Shown: positions 1-8,840, numbered from the stretch's first letter. The stretch: DNA of 64,000 nucleotides from Pararhizobium sp. YC-54 (GCF_025847205.1 NZ_JAOYTH010000008.1:247864-311863); one strand, 5' to 3'. Notes: generated from the sequence alone by a model not told the origin. Made by a program: numbers and translations.

Positions 1-738
1 GCCGAGCGCGAAGGCGTGGCTGATCGCCACCTTGCCTTCCATGCCGTTGGCGCGGATGCGCTCGAAAATCAGCTCCATCGTGAAGGCACCGAGATCGCCC
101 GCCTCATGCAGATGGATATCGATCGGAACGCCGTGCTTGACCGCAAGTGCAAAGAGAATATCGAGCTGGCCCTTGGGATCGCGGTCGATGCCGCAAGGAT
201 CGATGCCGCCCAGAACCTCGCAGCCCTGGCGTAGCGCTTCGTCGAGAAGCTCTACCGTGCCGGGCATGACCATCACGCCGGATTGGGGGAAAGCGACGAT
301 CTCGATATCGATGATGCCTTTCAGCTTCTCGCGCGTCTCCCAGACACCCTCGACCAGCGAAAGCCCATGGGTCGGGTCGATATCGACATGGCTGCGGATA
401 TGGGTGCCGCCATTGGCGGCGAGCCCGATTGCATGCCGCATCGACTGACGTTGCGCGTCGATGCCAATCTCAAGGCGGTTTTCGCGTTCAAAATCGATCC
501 GCTCGCGCAGGATCGCCGCGCGGTTGTTGACATGCCAGAGCATGCCCCAGGTCGTCTTGTCGAGATGGGTGTGGGCGTCGATCAGGCCGGGCGCAACGAT
601 CGCGCCGCCGCCGTCCTCGACGGCCATGCCGGGCTCGGCCTCGAATGTCCCGAAACCGGCAATCTTCCCGCCCTTGATAAGGATGTCGCAGCGTTCGCCG
701 GCCATCGGCCTGACGTTGCGGAGCAAAAGATCGTGCAT
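1..738 (-). CDS. Amidohydrolase, cytosine deaminase/AtzC-like (C-terminus beyond window)
   Basis: Minus-strand frame open from the ATG at 738 to the left edge, so the C-terminal part is missing. About 246 residues are visible. They carry a metal-dependent amidohydrolase N-terminus: PGLIDAHTHLDK (metal HxH), then RSHVD, IDIHLHEAG and ISHAFALG, which supply the later metal and catalytic histidines. This arrangement is that of the cytosine deaminase / N-isopropylammelide hydrolase (AtzC) branch, which hydrolyses C-N bonds in ring or imide substrates. It starts 4 bases after the permease stop at 743, so it is the last visible gene of the permease transcript. The exact substrate cannot be told from sequence. 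Confidence 0.85.
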   Translation of the reverse strand, partial: MHDLLLRNVRPMAGERCDILIKGGKIAGFGTFEAEPGMAVEDGGGAIVAPGLIDAHTHLDKTTWGMLWHVNNRAAILRERIDFERENRLEIGIDAQRQSMRHAIGLAANGGTHIRSHVDIDPTHGLSLVEGVWETREKLKGIIDIEIVAFPQSGVMVMPGTVELLDEALRQGCEVLGGIDPCGIDRDPKGQLDILFALAVKHGVPIDIHLHEAGDLGAFTMELIFERIRANGMEGKVAISHAFALG

Positions 739-742
739 GAAC

Positions 743-1693
743 TTACCTCAGTTTCGGATTAAGCGCATCGCGCAGCCAGTCGCCGAGCATATTGACGGTT
801 ACGACCAGCAGGCAGAGTTGAAGGACGGGGAACAGGACGATCCACCACGAACCGGAAAACAGGAACTGGTTGCCGATGCGGATCAAGGTTCCGAGCGATG
901 GCTGGCTCGGCGGCATGCCGATGCCGAGGAACGATAGCGTTGCCTCCGTCAGGATCGCCATGCCGAAGTTGAGCGTGGCGGCGACCATGATCGGCGTCAG
1001 CGTGTTGGGCAGGATGTGATTGGCCATGATGCGCCGCGACGGCACGCCGATGAGCTTGGCCGCCTGCACATAGTCCTTGCCGCTTTCGACGATCGCCTGG
1101 GCGCGCACCGTTCGGGCATATTGCACCCAGGCCGAAAGCGCGATGGCGAGAACGAGCACCGCGGACGCCCCGACCTCGCGCAAGCTTTCCGGCAGCATCT
1201 GGCGCACGACTGTCGATACCAGGATGGCAACGAGGATCGTCGGGATGGACAGCGTGATATCGCCGATACGCATCAGGAGATTGTCGATGAAGCCGCCGAA
1301 ATAGCCGGCGACCAGACCGGCGGTCATGCCGATCACCAGAGACAGTGCCACCGAGGCTATGCCGATGACGATGGAGATGCGCGTGCCATAGAGAATGGCC
1401 GAGAGCATGTCGCGCCCTTGCGTATCCGTGCCGAGAAGGTAGGGCCATTCGCCGCCCTCCTGCCAGAACGGCGGCAGCTCGGCCTTCCACATATCGAGCG
1501 AGGCGCCATCATAGGGGTTCTGCGGCGCGATCAGCGGCGCAAAGATCGCCGTCAGGATCAGGATCGCCAAAAGCAGGGCACTGATCTTTGCGGATTTGCT
1601 CTGGGTGAAGGACCACCAGATGTCGCTTTTGCGGATGCGCTTGAAGAGCGAGGGACGGGCGGCCTTGGCCGTTTGCGAAAGTTCCGTGGTCAT
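743..1693 (-). CDS. Opp/Dpp-type ABC transporter permease (DppC-like)
   Basis: A 316-residue inner-membrane permease of the peptide/nickel (DppC/OppC) family. It has an N-terminal transmembrane segment after a basic cytoplasmic stretch, a periplasmic loop with LGTDTQGRDMLS, and five further hydrophobic segments. The cytoplasmic coupling loop reads ...GVPSRRIMANHILPNTLTP. It pairs with the DppB-like permease 18 bases upstream and receives substrate from the binding protein encoded at 4553-6118. No ATPase for this system lies in the window; it may lie past the left edge or be borrowed from another system. The ATG at 1693 gives a normal family length. Confidence 0.9.
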   Translation of the reverse strand: MTTELSQTAKAARPSLFKRIRKSDIWWSFTQSKSAKISALLLAILILTAIFAPLIAPQNPYDGASLDMWKAELPPFWQEGGEWPYLLGTDTQGRDMLSAILYGTRISIVIGIASVALSLVIGMTAGLVAGYFGGFIDNLLMRIGDITLSIPTILVAILVSTVVRQMLPESLREVGASAVLVLAIALSAWVQYARTVRAQAIVESGKDYVQAAKLIGVPSRRIMANHILPNTLTPIMVAATLNFGMAILTEATLSFLGIGMPPSQPSLGTLIRIGNQFLFSGSWWIVLFPVLQLCLLVVTVNMLGDWLRDALNPKLR

Positions 1694-1711
1694 CGAACCG
1701 GCTCCCGTTTC

Positions 1712-2680
1712 TTAGCGTGCAGTGCGCAAGCGCGGATCGATCACCGCATAGGCGATGTCCACAAGCGTGTTGAGGACAACAAAGATGAAGGAAATGATGC
1801 AGAGATAGGCGGCCATGACCGGGATATCGAGGAAGGTCACGGCCTGGATAAACAGCATACCCATGCCTGGCCACTGGAACACGGTCTCCGTGATCAGCGC
1901 AAACGCGATCAGCGAGCCGACATTCATCGCCGTCATGGTGACGACAGGCATCAGACAGTTGCGCAGCGCATGGCGGAAATAGATGCGCCAGCGCGGAATG
2001 CCGCGGGCCCGCGCAAATTTCACGAAGTCGGAGCGCAGCACTTCCAGCATTTCCGCCCGCACCAGCCGCATCACGAGGGTGATCTGGTAGAGCGACAGCG
2101 CGATCGAGGGCAAGATCAGCGCCGCACGGCCGGAGGGGGTGAGCAGGCCGGTGGACCACCAGCCGATCTGCACCACTTCGCCGCGGCCGAAGGCAGGCGC
2201 CCAGCCCATGATCACAGAAAAGACGAGGATCAGGAGGATGCCGACGACGAAGCTCGGCAACGACACCCCGACAATGGAGATGAACTGCAGGCCCTCCGCG
2301 TACCATTTACCGCGCCTGATCGCGGTCAGCACACCGAGCGGCAGACCGACCACCAGCGAGATGATGGTCGCCACCAGAACCAGCTCCAAGGTGGCCGGAA
2401 AGCGTTCCGCAATCAGGGGCAGCACCTTCTGGCCATTACGGTAGGAGATCCCGAAATCGCCCTGCGCCGCATCCGTGACAAAGCGGATATATTGCGTCGG
2501 CAAGCTGTCGTTGAGGCCGAGCCGCTCGCGCAGCGCGGCGCGATCGGCCTGCGACGTCTGCTCGGTCACCATCAGCTCGACGGGATCGCCCGCGAGCCGG
2601 AAGATCAGAAAGGCAAGCAGGGCGACGGCAAGCATCACCAGGATTGCATTTCCGAAGCGCTTGATAATGAAAACCAGCAT
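1712..2680 (-). CDS. Opp/Dpp-type ABC transporter permease (DppB-like)
   Basis: A 322-residue DppB/OppB-family permease. The N-terminus MLVFIIKRFGNAILVM is the usual first membrane helix, followed by the LAGDPVELM loop, and the protein ends in the family-typical ...IDPRLRTAR. The coupling loop ...ARGIPRWRIYFRHALRN is present. The start at 2680 is preceded by AGAGGT about five bases upstream, a good ribosome site. It is the first gene of a transcript (DppB, DppC, amidohydrolase) probably made from the promoter at 2879-2922. Confidence 0.9.
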   Translation of the reverse strand: MLVFIIKRFGNAILVMLAVALLAFLIFRLAGDPVELMVTEQTSQADRAALRERLGLNDSLPTQYIRFVTDAAQGDFGISYRNGQKVLPLIAERFPATLELVLVATIISLVVGLPLGVLTAIRRGKWYAEGLQFISIVGVSLPSFVVGILLILVFSVIMGWAPAFGRGEVVQIGWWSTGLLTPSGRAALILPSIALSLYQITLVMRLVRAEMLEVLRSDFVKFARARGIPRWRIYFRHALRNCLMPVVTMTAMNVGSLIAFALITETVFQWPGMGMLFIQAVTFLDIPVMAAYLCIISFIFVVLNTLVDIAYAVIDPRLRTAR

Positions 2681-2878
2681 GGTGACCTCTCGGCTTCGCT
2701 CCGGCCTCCGGCAGACCCTGCCCGGACGGTTCGATCAATGACATTCAGAGTTGGGATGGCCTTTTAGGGGCGCATGCCAAGGCGTAACCGGCCAGCACGC
2801 AGCCCAAACCGCAGCAGCCACAGCCGCCGCGAGACGAGCGCTCCTCGCGCACAACCTCCCTTGTTCTCGTCGTCCGCC

Positions 2879-2922
2879 ATTAAAGCAGGGTTTCAAATCT
2901 TGTCAACTTAATTGTAGACAAT
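2879..2922 (-). promoter_or_regulatory. Sigma-70-like promoter overlapped by a palindromic operator
   Basis: On the minus strand TTGACA (complement of 2901-2906) is followed after 16 bases by TTTAAT (complement of 2879-2884). The -35 lies inside a 22-bp element, TTGTC-N12-GACAA (2900-2921). This also contains the palindrome ATTGT-AG-ACAAT (2911-2922). A near-identical element occupies the same place in the promoter at 6177-6220. Overlap with the -35 suggests repression. The rest of the 2681-2947 gap shows no convincing gene. Confidence 0.6.
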
Positions 2923-2947
2923 ATTCGGCAATGAGTGTGCCGTTTCC

Positions 2948-4453
2948 TCAACATTCTTTATCGTCCTTACCTGTCCACAACGGATAACTCGGGGAAAACA
3001 ATGCCTCCACGGGGGGATGCTCCCAGCTTCTGTCCGGATACTTGGCAAGAAGCCCATCGAACTGGCTCTGGGCCTGCTTGCGCGCTTCGTGCATGTCGAA
3101 GCCCGCCAGTTTTCCCTCCAGCATGGACAGCCGCCCGTCGACAAAGACAGCCTGCGTGACCTTGCCGGAACCGCCGAGCACGAGCGTCGTGATCGGATCG
3201 ACGCTGGGCGTCATGTGCGGATCGTCGAGACGGAAGACCGCGATGTCGGCCCGGGCGCCGGGGCAAAGCCTGCCGATATCGGTTCGGCCGAGCGCTTTGG
3301 CACCGCCGAGCGTCGCCGCATCGAACAGGTCGGCGGAAAGCACTGCATCGGGTTTCTTTTCGCTGATGCGGCAGGTGACGAGCCCCATCAGCAGGTTCAT
3401 GAGCATGTCGGGCGGCGCCGTATCCGTCGCCATACCGATATTGATGCCGAGCTTGCGGCAGGCAGAAAAGGAATGAAGCATGCTGCCCATGCGGGCAGAT
3501 ACCAGCGGCGAATGGGCGATGGACACGCCATGCGCAGCGTAAAGATCGAGATCCCGCGTGGCGGCGTGGGTGGCGTGGGGAGCGATCAGTCTTTCGCTGA
3601 GAAGGCCGTGGCTTGCCATCCATTGCGGCCCGGTCGCGCCGTGCAGCCGCTGCATGGTCTCAAGCTCCATCGCCCCTTGCGCCATATGCAGCCGCACGCG
3701 GCAATCCAGATCGCTCGCTGCCGCCATCGTCCGCTCGAGAAGCTCCAGCGTACAGGTTTCCACCCGATCCGGCGCCAGAAGGCCGTTGACGAGGCCACCA
3801 TGGCGGCCGTGCTGGCGTTCGATGAAGGAAACGGCATCGCGCAGGCCAAGCAGCCCCCTTTCCTCATCAAAGACCGGCACCATCCTGCCCGGCGCTTCCA
3901 GTACCGTGCCGCCGGAACGGAAAGCCGGGCTGAGGAAAACACGCAGGCCAAGCTCACCTGCCGCATCGGCCGCCGCCTCGAACTCGGCAACCGTTTCGCC
4001 CCATTGCCGATAATAGAGCGAGGCAATGGGGGCCGCCGTCGTGATCCCGTTGAGAAGCAGAAGACCGAAGGCGAAGCGCTTCTGGAAAGCCAGCTCGTCC
4101 GGGCTGTACATTTCATAGGGTCCGCGCTCGACATAGGAACGCGGCCATATGCGTCCCCTCGCCCATCCCGGCTGATTATCCAGCACCAGCGTGTAGGTAT
4201 CGAGATCGGACAATGCATCGAGATCGATGAGGCCGGGGCTGATGAGAGCCGTGCCGAAATCGATACGCCGCGCAACCTCGCCGGGGAATGTCTTGCCCGC
4301 GAAAACCACCTCGCCATTCTCCATGACGATTTCGCCGCGGGGCACCAGATGGTGGCTGCCATCCCGCCAGGCGAGCACCCAGTCCGCAGTCAAAAGCGTT
4401 CGGCCCTCCGGCCGCTTTCCAAGCGTCAGCGCATGCAGAAAATCAGGTGTCAT
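2948..4453 (-). CDS. Amidohydrolase, chlorohydrolase-like (AtzB/TrzN branch), altered metal site
   Basis: A 501-residue protein with the N-terminal beta-sandwich and TIM-barrel layout of the AtzB/TrzN/SsnA branch. Visible family features include LHMAQGAMELE (barrel histidine), LIAPHATHA and the late GMATDTAPPDM aspartate, and the C-terminus returns to the beta-sandwich (ADIAVFRLDDP). The canonical HxH after PGLID is absent. The sequence there (about residues 73-86) reads PGLIDLDALSDLD, so both first metal histidines are replaced. It may bind metal differently or be inactive as a hydrolase. The gene lies between the binding-protein terminator and the permease promoter. The ATG at 4453 has only a weak GTGAG ribosome site. 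Confidence 0.8.
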   Translation of the reverse strand: MTPDFLHALTLGKRPEGRTLLTADWVLAWRDGSHHLVPRGEIVMENGEVVFAGKTFPGEVARRIDFGTALISPGLIDLDALSDLDTYTLVLDNQPGWARGRIWPRSYVERGPYEMYSPDELAFQKRFAFGLLLLNGITTAAPIASLYYRQWGETVAEFEAAADAAGELGLRVFLSPAFRSGGTVLEAPGRMVPVFDEERGLLGLRDAVSFIERQHGRHGGLVNGLLAPDRVETCTLELLERTMAAASDLDCRVRLHMAQGAMELETMQRLHGATGPQWMASHGLLSERLIAPHATHAATRDLDLYAAHGVSIAHSPLVSARMGSMLHSFSACRKLGINIGMATDTAPPDMLMNLLMGLVTCRISEKKPDAVLSADLFDAATLGGAKALGRTDIGRLCPGARADIAVFRLDDPHMTPSVDPITTLVLGGSGKVTQAVFVDGRLSMLEGKLAGFDMHEARKQAQSQFDGLLAKYPDRSWEHPPVEALFSPSYPLWTGKDDKEC

Positions 4454-4490
4454 TTTAAACTCACGATCGTAGCAAATGTTTGAAATTCAT

Positions 4491-4526
4491 AAAAAAAGAG
4501 CGCCTCATGGGACCATGAAGCGCTCT
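4491..4526 (-). terminator. Rho-independent terminator after the binding-protein gene
   Basis: On the minus strand a 14-bp stem (AGAGCGCTTCATGG paired with CCATGAGGCGCTCT, one G-T pair) with a 2-base loop is followed by seven T residues. It begins 27 bases after the stop of the binding-protein gene. Partial read-through would lower expression of the amidohydrolase downstream. Confidence 0.85.
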
Positions 4527-4552
4527 TCCTGTCTGGTCTGCGGAAGCGAACC

Positions 4553-6118
4553 TTACTTACCCATCTGGGTCCGCCAGTGGCGCGGCTTGTTGTCGGCGCG
4601 GAAGTCGACGCTCTTGACGGTGGCCAGCATTGCCCAGGCGATCGGCTGTTGGTGCAACGGGATCAGCATGACCTCATCCTTGGCAATCTTCAGGGCCTGT
4701 TCTTCCAAGGCAAGACGCTTGGCGTTGTCCTGCTCCTGAGCGGCCGCGTCGACCAGCTTGTCGAGCGCCGGGTTGGACCAGCCGCCGTAGTTGGAGACAC
4801 CCATCGCTCCCTTGCGGCTCGACAGCACCTGCGCCAGCAGCGAATAGGCATCGAGCGTCGGCTCGTTCGCCCAGCTGAGGTTGAACATGTCGGCCTTGCC
4901 ACCGTTGCGCTTCGGCGTCTGCACGGCGCGCGGAGCGATATCGATCGCCGGGTTGAAACCGCCGCGCTTCATCATGTTGGCGATACCCGAGCAGATGTCC
5001 TCCTCGTTGATGCTTTCGTCGTTCATGCAGGTGTAGGTGAAGGCGAGATCCTTCTGGCCAGCCTCGGCGAGCAGCTTCTGCGAGAGTTCCGGATCGGCCG
5101 GCTTGTAGGTGTCGAGCGAGGCGGCGTAGCCCGCGATTTCCGGCGCGATCAGCGAACCGGACGGACGCGCGAGGCCACGCATGACCTTCTTGTTGATCAG
5201 GTCGCGGTCGACCGTGGCTTCGACGGCCTGGCGCACGCGCAGGTCGTTGAAGGGGTTCGGGCGGCCATCTTCCAGCTTTTCCTTGCGGTTGAAGTTGAGG
5301 AAGACAGTGCGCAGTTCGGTGCGCTTCTTCACGGTGATACCCGGGGAGGATTCGAGCCGCGGCAGGTCCTGGATCGGCGCGGAATCGATCAGGTCGATTT
5401 CGCCGGAAAGCAAGGCTGCGACACGGGTCGCGGCAGAGGTGACCGGCAGGAATTCGATGCGGTCGAGATTGTGCTGCTTCTCATCCCACCAGCCGTCATT
5501 GGCGACGAGCACGGTCTTGCTGTCGGGAACGCGGCTTTCGAGCTTGAACGGACCCGTGCCGTTGGTGTGCTGCGTGGTATAGCCCTCGACCTTGGCGGCA
5601 AAATCGGTTGGCTTCTCGCTGTTATTGTCCTTCAGCCACGTCGCATCGAAGATGAAGATGTTGGTGATGTCGTTGAGGAACAGCGAGGTCGGCGCGGTGA
5701 CGGCGAGATCGACCGTGTAGTCGTCGACCTTGGTGACGCCGGCATAGAGCGGGATGTTGCCGCGCAGCGGCGAGGTCTGATCGGAAACGCGCGTGAAGGA
5801 AGCAACCACGTCGTCGGCCGTGAAATCGGCGCCGTCATGGAATTTCACACCCTTGCGCAGGGTGAAGCGCCAGGTCTTGCCGTCGATCAGCTTCCATTCT
5901 GTGGCGAGCGCCGGTTCGATCTGGAAATCCGGCCCATAGCGCACCAGGCCCTCATAGATGTGGTTGAGGAAAGCGAGGTTCGAGGTCGACGGCACCGAAT
6001 AGGGATCGAGCGAGTAGAGGTCGGCACGCCCGCCCCAGCGAAGCGTCTCTGCGCTGGCGGGCACAGCAATGGCAGCCGCAGCAAGCGCGGCAAGAATGAA
6101 ACTTTTCACACGGGACAT
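4553..6118 (-). CDS. Opp/Dpp-type periplasmic substrate-binding protein
   Basis: A 521-residue family 5 extracellular solute-binding protein. The signal peptide MSRVKSFILAALAAAAIAVP...ASA ends before ETLRWGG. Family landmarks follow: SLDPYSVPSTSNLAFLNHIYEG near the N-terminus, WRFTLRKGVKFHDG around residue 80, and DLRVRQAVEATVDRD past the middle. It works in the periplasm, handing substrate to the permeases at 743-2680. Because amidohydrolases sit on both sides, the ligand is more likely an amide or N-heterocyclic compound than a peptide (inference). The gene has its own promoter at 6177-6220 and is followed by a strong terminator. Confidence 0.92.
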   Translation of the reverse strand: MSRVKSFILAALAAAAIAVPASAETLRWGGRADLYSLDPYSVPSTSNLAFLNHIYEGLVRYGPDFQIEPALATEWKLIDGKTWRFTLRKGVKFHDGADFTADDVVASFTRVSDQTSPLRGNIPLYAGVTKVDDYTVDLAVTAPTSLFLNDITNIFIFDATWLKDNNSEKPTDFAAKVEGYTTQHTNGTGPFKLESRVPDSKTVLVANDGWWDEKQHNLDRIEFLPVTSAATRVAALLSGEIDLIDSAPIQDLPRLESSPGITVKKRTELRTVFLNFNRKEKLEDGRPNPFNDLRVRQAVEATVDRDLINKKVMRGLARPSGSLIAPEIAGYAASLDTYKPADPELSQKLLAEAGQKDLAFTYTCMNDESINEEDICSGIANMMKRGGFNPAIDIAPRAVQTPKRNGGKADMFNLSWANEPTLDAYSLLAQVLSSRKGAMGVSNYGGWSNPALDKLVDAAAQEQDNAKRLALEEQALKIAKDEVMLIPLHQQPIAWAMLATVKSVDFRADNKPRHWRTQMGK

Positions 6119-6176
6119 GTTTCCCCCCTTATGGATTGTTGGTGAGCCTGCGCGGCCGAGCCCTCAGGCAAAAGAG

Positions 6177-6220
6177 AGTATTGTTTCGTCCGCCTCTATT
6201 GTCAATGATATTGTTGACAA
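6177..6220 (-). promoter_or_regulatory. Promoter for the binding-protein gene with overlapping operator
   Basis: Minus strand: TTGACA (complement of 6200-6205), 17-base spacer, AATACT (complement of 6177-6182). The -35 lies within TTGTC-N12-GACAA (6199-6220), which includes the palindrome ATTGT-TG-ACAAT (6210-6221). The symmetric element also contains TTGACA on the plus strand (6214-6219), facing the amidohydrolase at 6289, so one operator could control both divergent genes. Confidence 0.6.
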
Positions 6221-6288
6221 TTATCGTGACCAAAAATTGGCATGGGTATCGCCAAGAGTAATGACTGTTAAAATAGGAGGAAAACGGC

Positions 6289-7764
6289 ATGGGAAATTTG
6301 CTGCTGCTTCACGGCACGATCGTTACCGTGGATGGCGAGCGACGCATTATCGAAGACGGCGCGCTGGCCATCAAGGATGACAGGATCGTCGACATCGGCA
6401 CGGCCGAAGATCTGGCGCCGCGGCACACCGACAAGCACGTCGTCGACTGCCGCGGCAAACTGATCATCCCGGGCCTTATCGATGCCCATGGCCACGCCGG
6501 CCATGCGCTGATCCGCAGCATCGCCGCAGACACGAATTCGATGTGGATGCGCGTCGTCACCCCAACCTATTACCACTATGTCACGCGCGACTACTGGTAT
6601 GCCGACGGCCTCGTCTCCGGTCTTGAGCGACTTCGCGCCGGGGTCACGACCGGCGCCAGCATCATCACCTCGATGCCGCGCGCCGACGATCCGGTCTTCG
6701 CCATCAATCATGCCCGCGCCTATAGCGAGATCGGTCTGCGTGAGATCATCTGCGTCGGCCCGTCCGGCCTGCCGTGGCCGCATCCCGTCACCCGCTGGGA
6801 AAGCGGCAAACCCGAGCGGCGCAACATAACCTTCGAAGAAATGATGGAAGGCACGGAAGCGGTCATCGAGGCGCTGAACGAAAGCGCCGATGGCCGCATC
6901 AAGGTCTTCCTGACACCGTTTACGATCGTCCCGTCCGTGGAGCCATCGAACGCTTCCACACCGGATCAGGCGGTGAAGCTGACCGAAAACGATCGGATGC
7001 AAGCACGTCGCGTGCGCGAAACGGCCCGAAAATGGGGCGTCCGGCTGCACTCCGATGCCTTTGCCGGACAAATCCGCATGGCCTTTCAGGACAAGGAAAA
7101 TGCGCTGCTGGGGCCGGATATTCACCTCCAGCACTGCTGGGGCATCTCGCATGAGGAGATCGATATCCTTGCCGAGACCGGCACCCATGTCACCCACGCC
7201 CCGCCCGGCCGCTCGACACCGGTCATGGAGATGATGGCCAGCGGCATTCGCGTCGCGATCACCACCGATGGCGCGGCGCCGAGCCGCCATTTCGACATGC
7301 TGCAGACCGCAAGGCTGGCACAGTTCACCCAGCACCTGCTTCACAACCACGATCGCTATCTGTTGCCGCCCGGCAAGGTCTTCGAGATGATCACCATCGA
7401 TGCCGCCCGCGCCATCGGCATGGAGCACGAGATCGGTTCGCTGGAAGTCGGCAAGAAGGCTGATATCGCCATCATCGACATGCGCAAACCGCATCTGATG
7501 CCGATGTGGATGCCGGTTCACCGGCTTGTTCATCAGGTGCTTGGAAGCGATGTCGATACCGTTATCGTCGACGGCAAGATCTTGATGGAAGGCGGCAAGG
7601 TTCTGACCGCCGATGTCGATGCGGCGATCACCTTCGGCCAGGAGGAAGCGCTGGCGCTCGCCGCCCGCGCCGGCCTGCAGGCCCACATGCACGAACCCGG
7701 CTGGGGCAAGCGGCTACGCACCTTCGAGGAACCCGTCATTCCGCCCCAGCCGCCGGCTTGCTGA
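6289..7764 (+). CDS. Amidohydrolase, SsnA/AtzB-like, full metal site
   Basis: A 491-residue amidohydrolase in which the usual metal and catalytic residues are visible: PGLIDAHGHAGH (HxH), RLHSDAFAG, LQHCWGISHEE and AITTDGAAPSRH (final aspartate). The C-terminal beta-sandwich has GSLEVGKKADIAIID. Family members deaminate or dechlorinate N-heterocycles or open cyclic amides. The gene is divergent from the binding-protein gene and shares its operator region. The ribosome site AGGAGGA lies about 8 bases before the ATG at 6289. Unlike its neighbour at 2948-4453, this copy should be active. Confidence 0.88.
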   Translation: MGNLLLLHGTIVTVDGERRIIEDGALAIKDDRIVDIGTAEDLAPRHTDKHVVDCRGKLIIPGLIDAHGHAGHALIRSIAADTNSMWMRVVTPTYYHYVTRDYWYADGLVSGLERLRAGVTTGASIITSMPRADDPVFAINHARAYSEIGLREIICVGPSGLPWPHPVTRWESGKPERRNITFEEMMEGTEAVIEALNESADGRIKVFLTPFTIVPSVEPSNASTPDQAVKLTENDRMQARRVRETARKWGVRLHSDAFAGQIRMAFQDKENALLGPDIHLQHCWGISHEEIDILAETGTHVTHAPPGRSTPVMEMMASGIRVAITTDGAAPSRHFDMLQTARLAQFTQHLLHNHDRYLLPPGKVFEMITIDAARAIGMEHEIGSLEVGKKADIAIIDMRKPHLMPMWMPVHRLVHQVLGSDVDTVIVDGKILMEGGKVLTADVDAAITFGQEEALALAARAGLQAHMHEPGWGKRLRTFEEPVIPPQPPAC

Positions 7765-7787
7765 CCGGCGGAAACGGCGTCGAGAAG

Positions 7788-7814
7788 GCATATCCCGCGC
7801 AATGCGGGATATGC
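7788..7814. terminator. Perfect hairpin between convergent genes
   Basis: An 11-bp perfect stem (GCATATCCCGC / GCGGGATATGC) with loop GCAAT lies 24 bases after the amidohydrolase stop and before the convergent RpiR gene. There is no T-run, so its efficiency as an intrinsic terminator is uncertain, but the position fits a bidirectional transcription block. Confidence 0.55.
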
Positions 7815-7856
7815 GCCACAATGCGGCCGAGGCTGTGATTGCCGGTCAAGGAGATT

Positions 7857-7868
7857 TTTGTAGACAAA
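7857..7868. promoter_or_regulatory. Isolated TTTGT-AG-ACAAA palindrome
   Basis: This matches the WTTGT-NN-ACAAW palindrome found at 2911, 6210 and 28437, but it lies between two convergent gene ends. No clear promoter accompanies it. It may be a remnant or an auxiliary binding site. Confidence 0.3.
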
Positions 7869-7928
7869 ACTGTACACATTACCACGACTTACGGCGGACC
7901 GGCACACGCGCGCAAACGCGTGGTCTGG

Positions 7929-8840
7929 CTAACTGTCTCTTACAACACTCGCGCTCGACGGCATTTCAAACTCCTTGAAGGTATGCCCGAGTTCGCGCAT
8001 CATTTCATAGCGTTTGAGCGCCTGGTCGCCGAGGCGGCCGGCCACGGAGTTGATAAGCAGATTGAGGATGACGGAGACGCTTGCGGTCGAATCCCAGAAA
8101 GCCTTCACATGGGTCGATCCCTGAAGCACGAGTTCAGTGAACTCATAGGCCCAGTTCGAGAACCGGTCAGTGACGATAATCAATGGCATCTTCATGTCTC
8201 GGACGCGCTCGGCAAGAAGCACGCCCTTGCGCGCATAGGCCGCCGTATCGACAAGCACCAGGCAGCTTTCTTGCGGGTCACTCTCGAAAATCTCCGAGAA
8301 TACACCTGTACCGCCCTCGGCAAAGCGAACGCCGCCACGGGCATATTTGAGCCGGCTTGCGAAATCCAGCGCAAGGCCCTTCGACGCCTGGAAGCCGACA
8401 ACATGTACTGTCTTGCATCGCGTCAAAAGCTCCGCCGCCGCGTGCCAGCGTTCGAGCGTCGTCAGCAGATAGGCGTCGGTGATGGCCCTCAGTTCCAGCT
8501 CGAGGCTGGCCTCCAGTTCCCCGACGCCGCCCCGCTGGACCCGAAACCGCTCCAGCGTATCATCGAGCACGCGCCCGCTGCCGCTCTCGGCTGGTTTCAA
8601 CGTGTCCTTCAGGTCCTTGAGGCTCGCATAGCCCAGACCGCGGATGAACCGGATGACACTCATCTCGCTGACGCCCGCCTGGGCGGCGATCGTCGCGCCG
8701 GTCTCATAGGGAATGTTCTGCAGGTTGTCGCGCAGGTAGGAAGCAATAATCCGGCCGGAACGGGTGAGAGAGGCATCGCCCTCCTTGAGAACCTGCTCCA
8801 ATGGCGAGTGGGTTTGTTCAGTCTCGGCCGTGTCCCGCAT
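7929..8840 (-). CDS. MurR/RpiR-family transcriptional regulator
   Basis: A 303-residue protein starting at the ATG at 8840 (MRDTAETEQ). The N-terminal HTH_6 domain includes IAAQAGVSEMSVIRFIRGLG (about residues 50-70), and a C-terminal SIS sugar-phosphate-type binding domain covers about residues 120-280. The reading frame is open further upstream, but that part overlaps the ATPase coding sequence in another frame. The 23-base overlap with the ATPase gene points to translational coupling as last gene of the operon. It probably controls this operon in response to the imported compound or a metabolite. Confidence 0.88.
   Translation of the reverse strand: MRDTAETEQTHSPLEQVLKEGDASLTRSGRIIASYLRDNLQNIPYETGATIAAQAGVSEMSVIRFIRGLGYASLKDLKDTLKPAESGSGRVLDDTLERFRVQRGGVGELEASLELELRAITDAYLLTTLERWHAAAELLTRCKTVHVVGFQASKGLALDFASRLKYARGGVRFAEGGTGVFSEIFESDPQESCLVLVDTAAYARKGVLLAERVRDMKMPLIIVTDRFSNWAYEFTELVLQGSTHVKAFWDSTASVSVILNLLINSVAGRLGDQALKRYEMMRELGHTFKEFEMPSSASVVRDS

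Noticed and set aside
1016..2767. Long plus-strand open frame (583 codons)
   Set aside because: Low-complexity Arg/His/Asp-rich translation opposite the two permease genes; a GC-rich antisense artefact.
2751..2987. Small frames in the gap before the DppB-like gene
   Set aside because: No ribosome sites or homology-like motifs; the stretch is better explained as promoter and leader.
4577..6145. Plus-strand open frame of 522 codons
   Set aside because: Exactly antisense to a clear binding-protein gene with signal peptide and terminator.
6268..7692. Minus-strand open frame of 474 codons
   Set aside because: Antisense to an amidohydrolase with all metal motifs.
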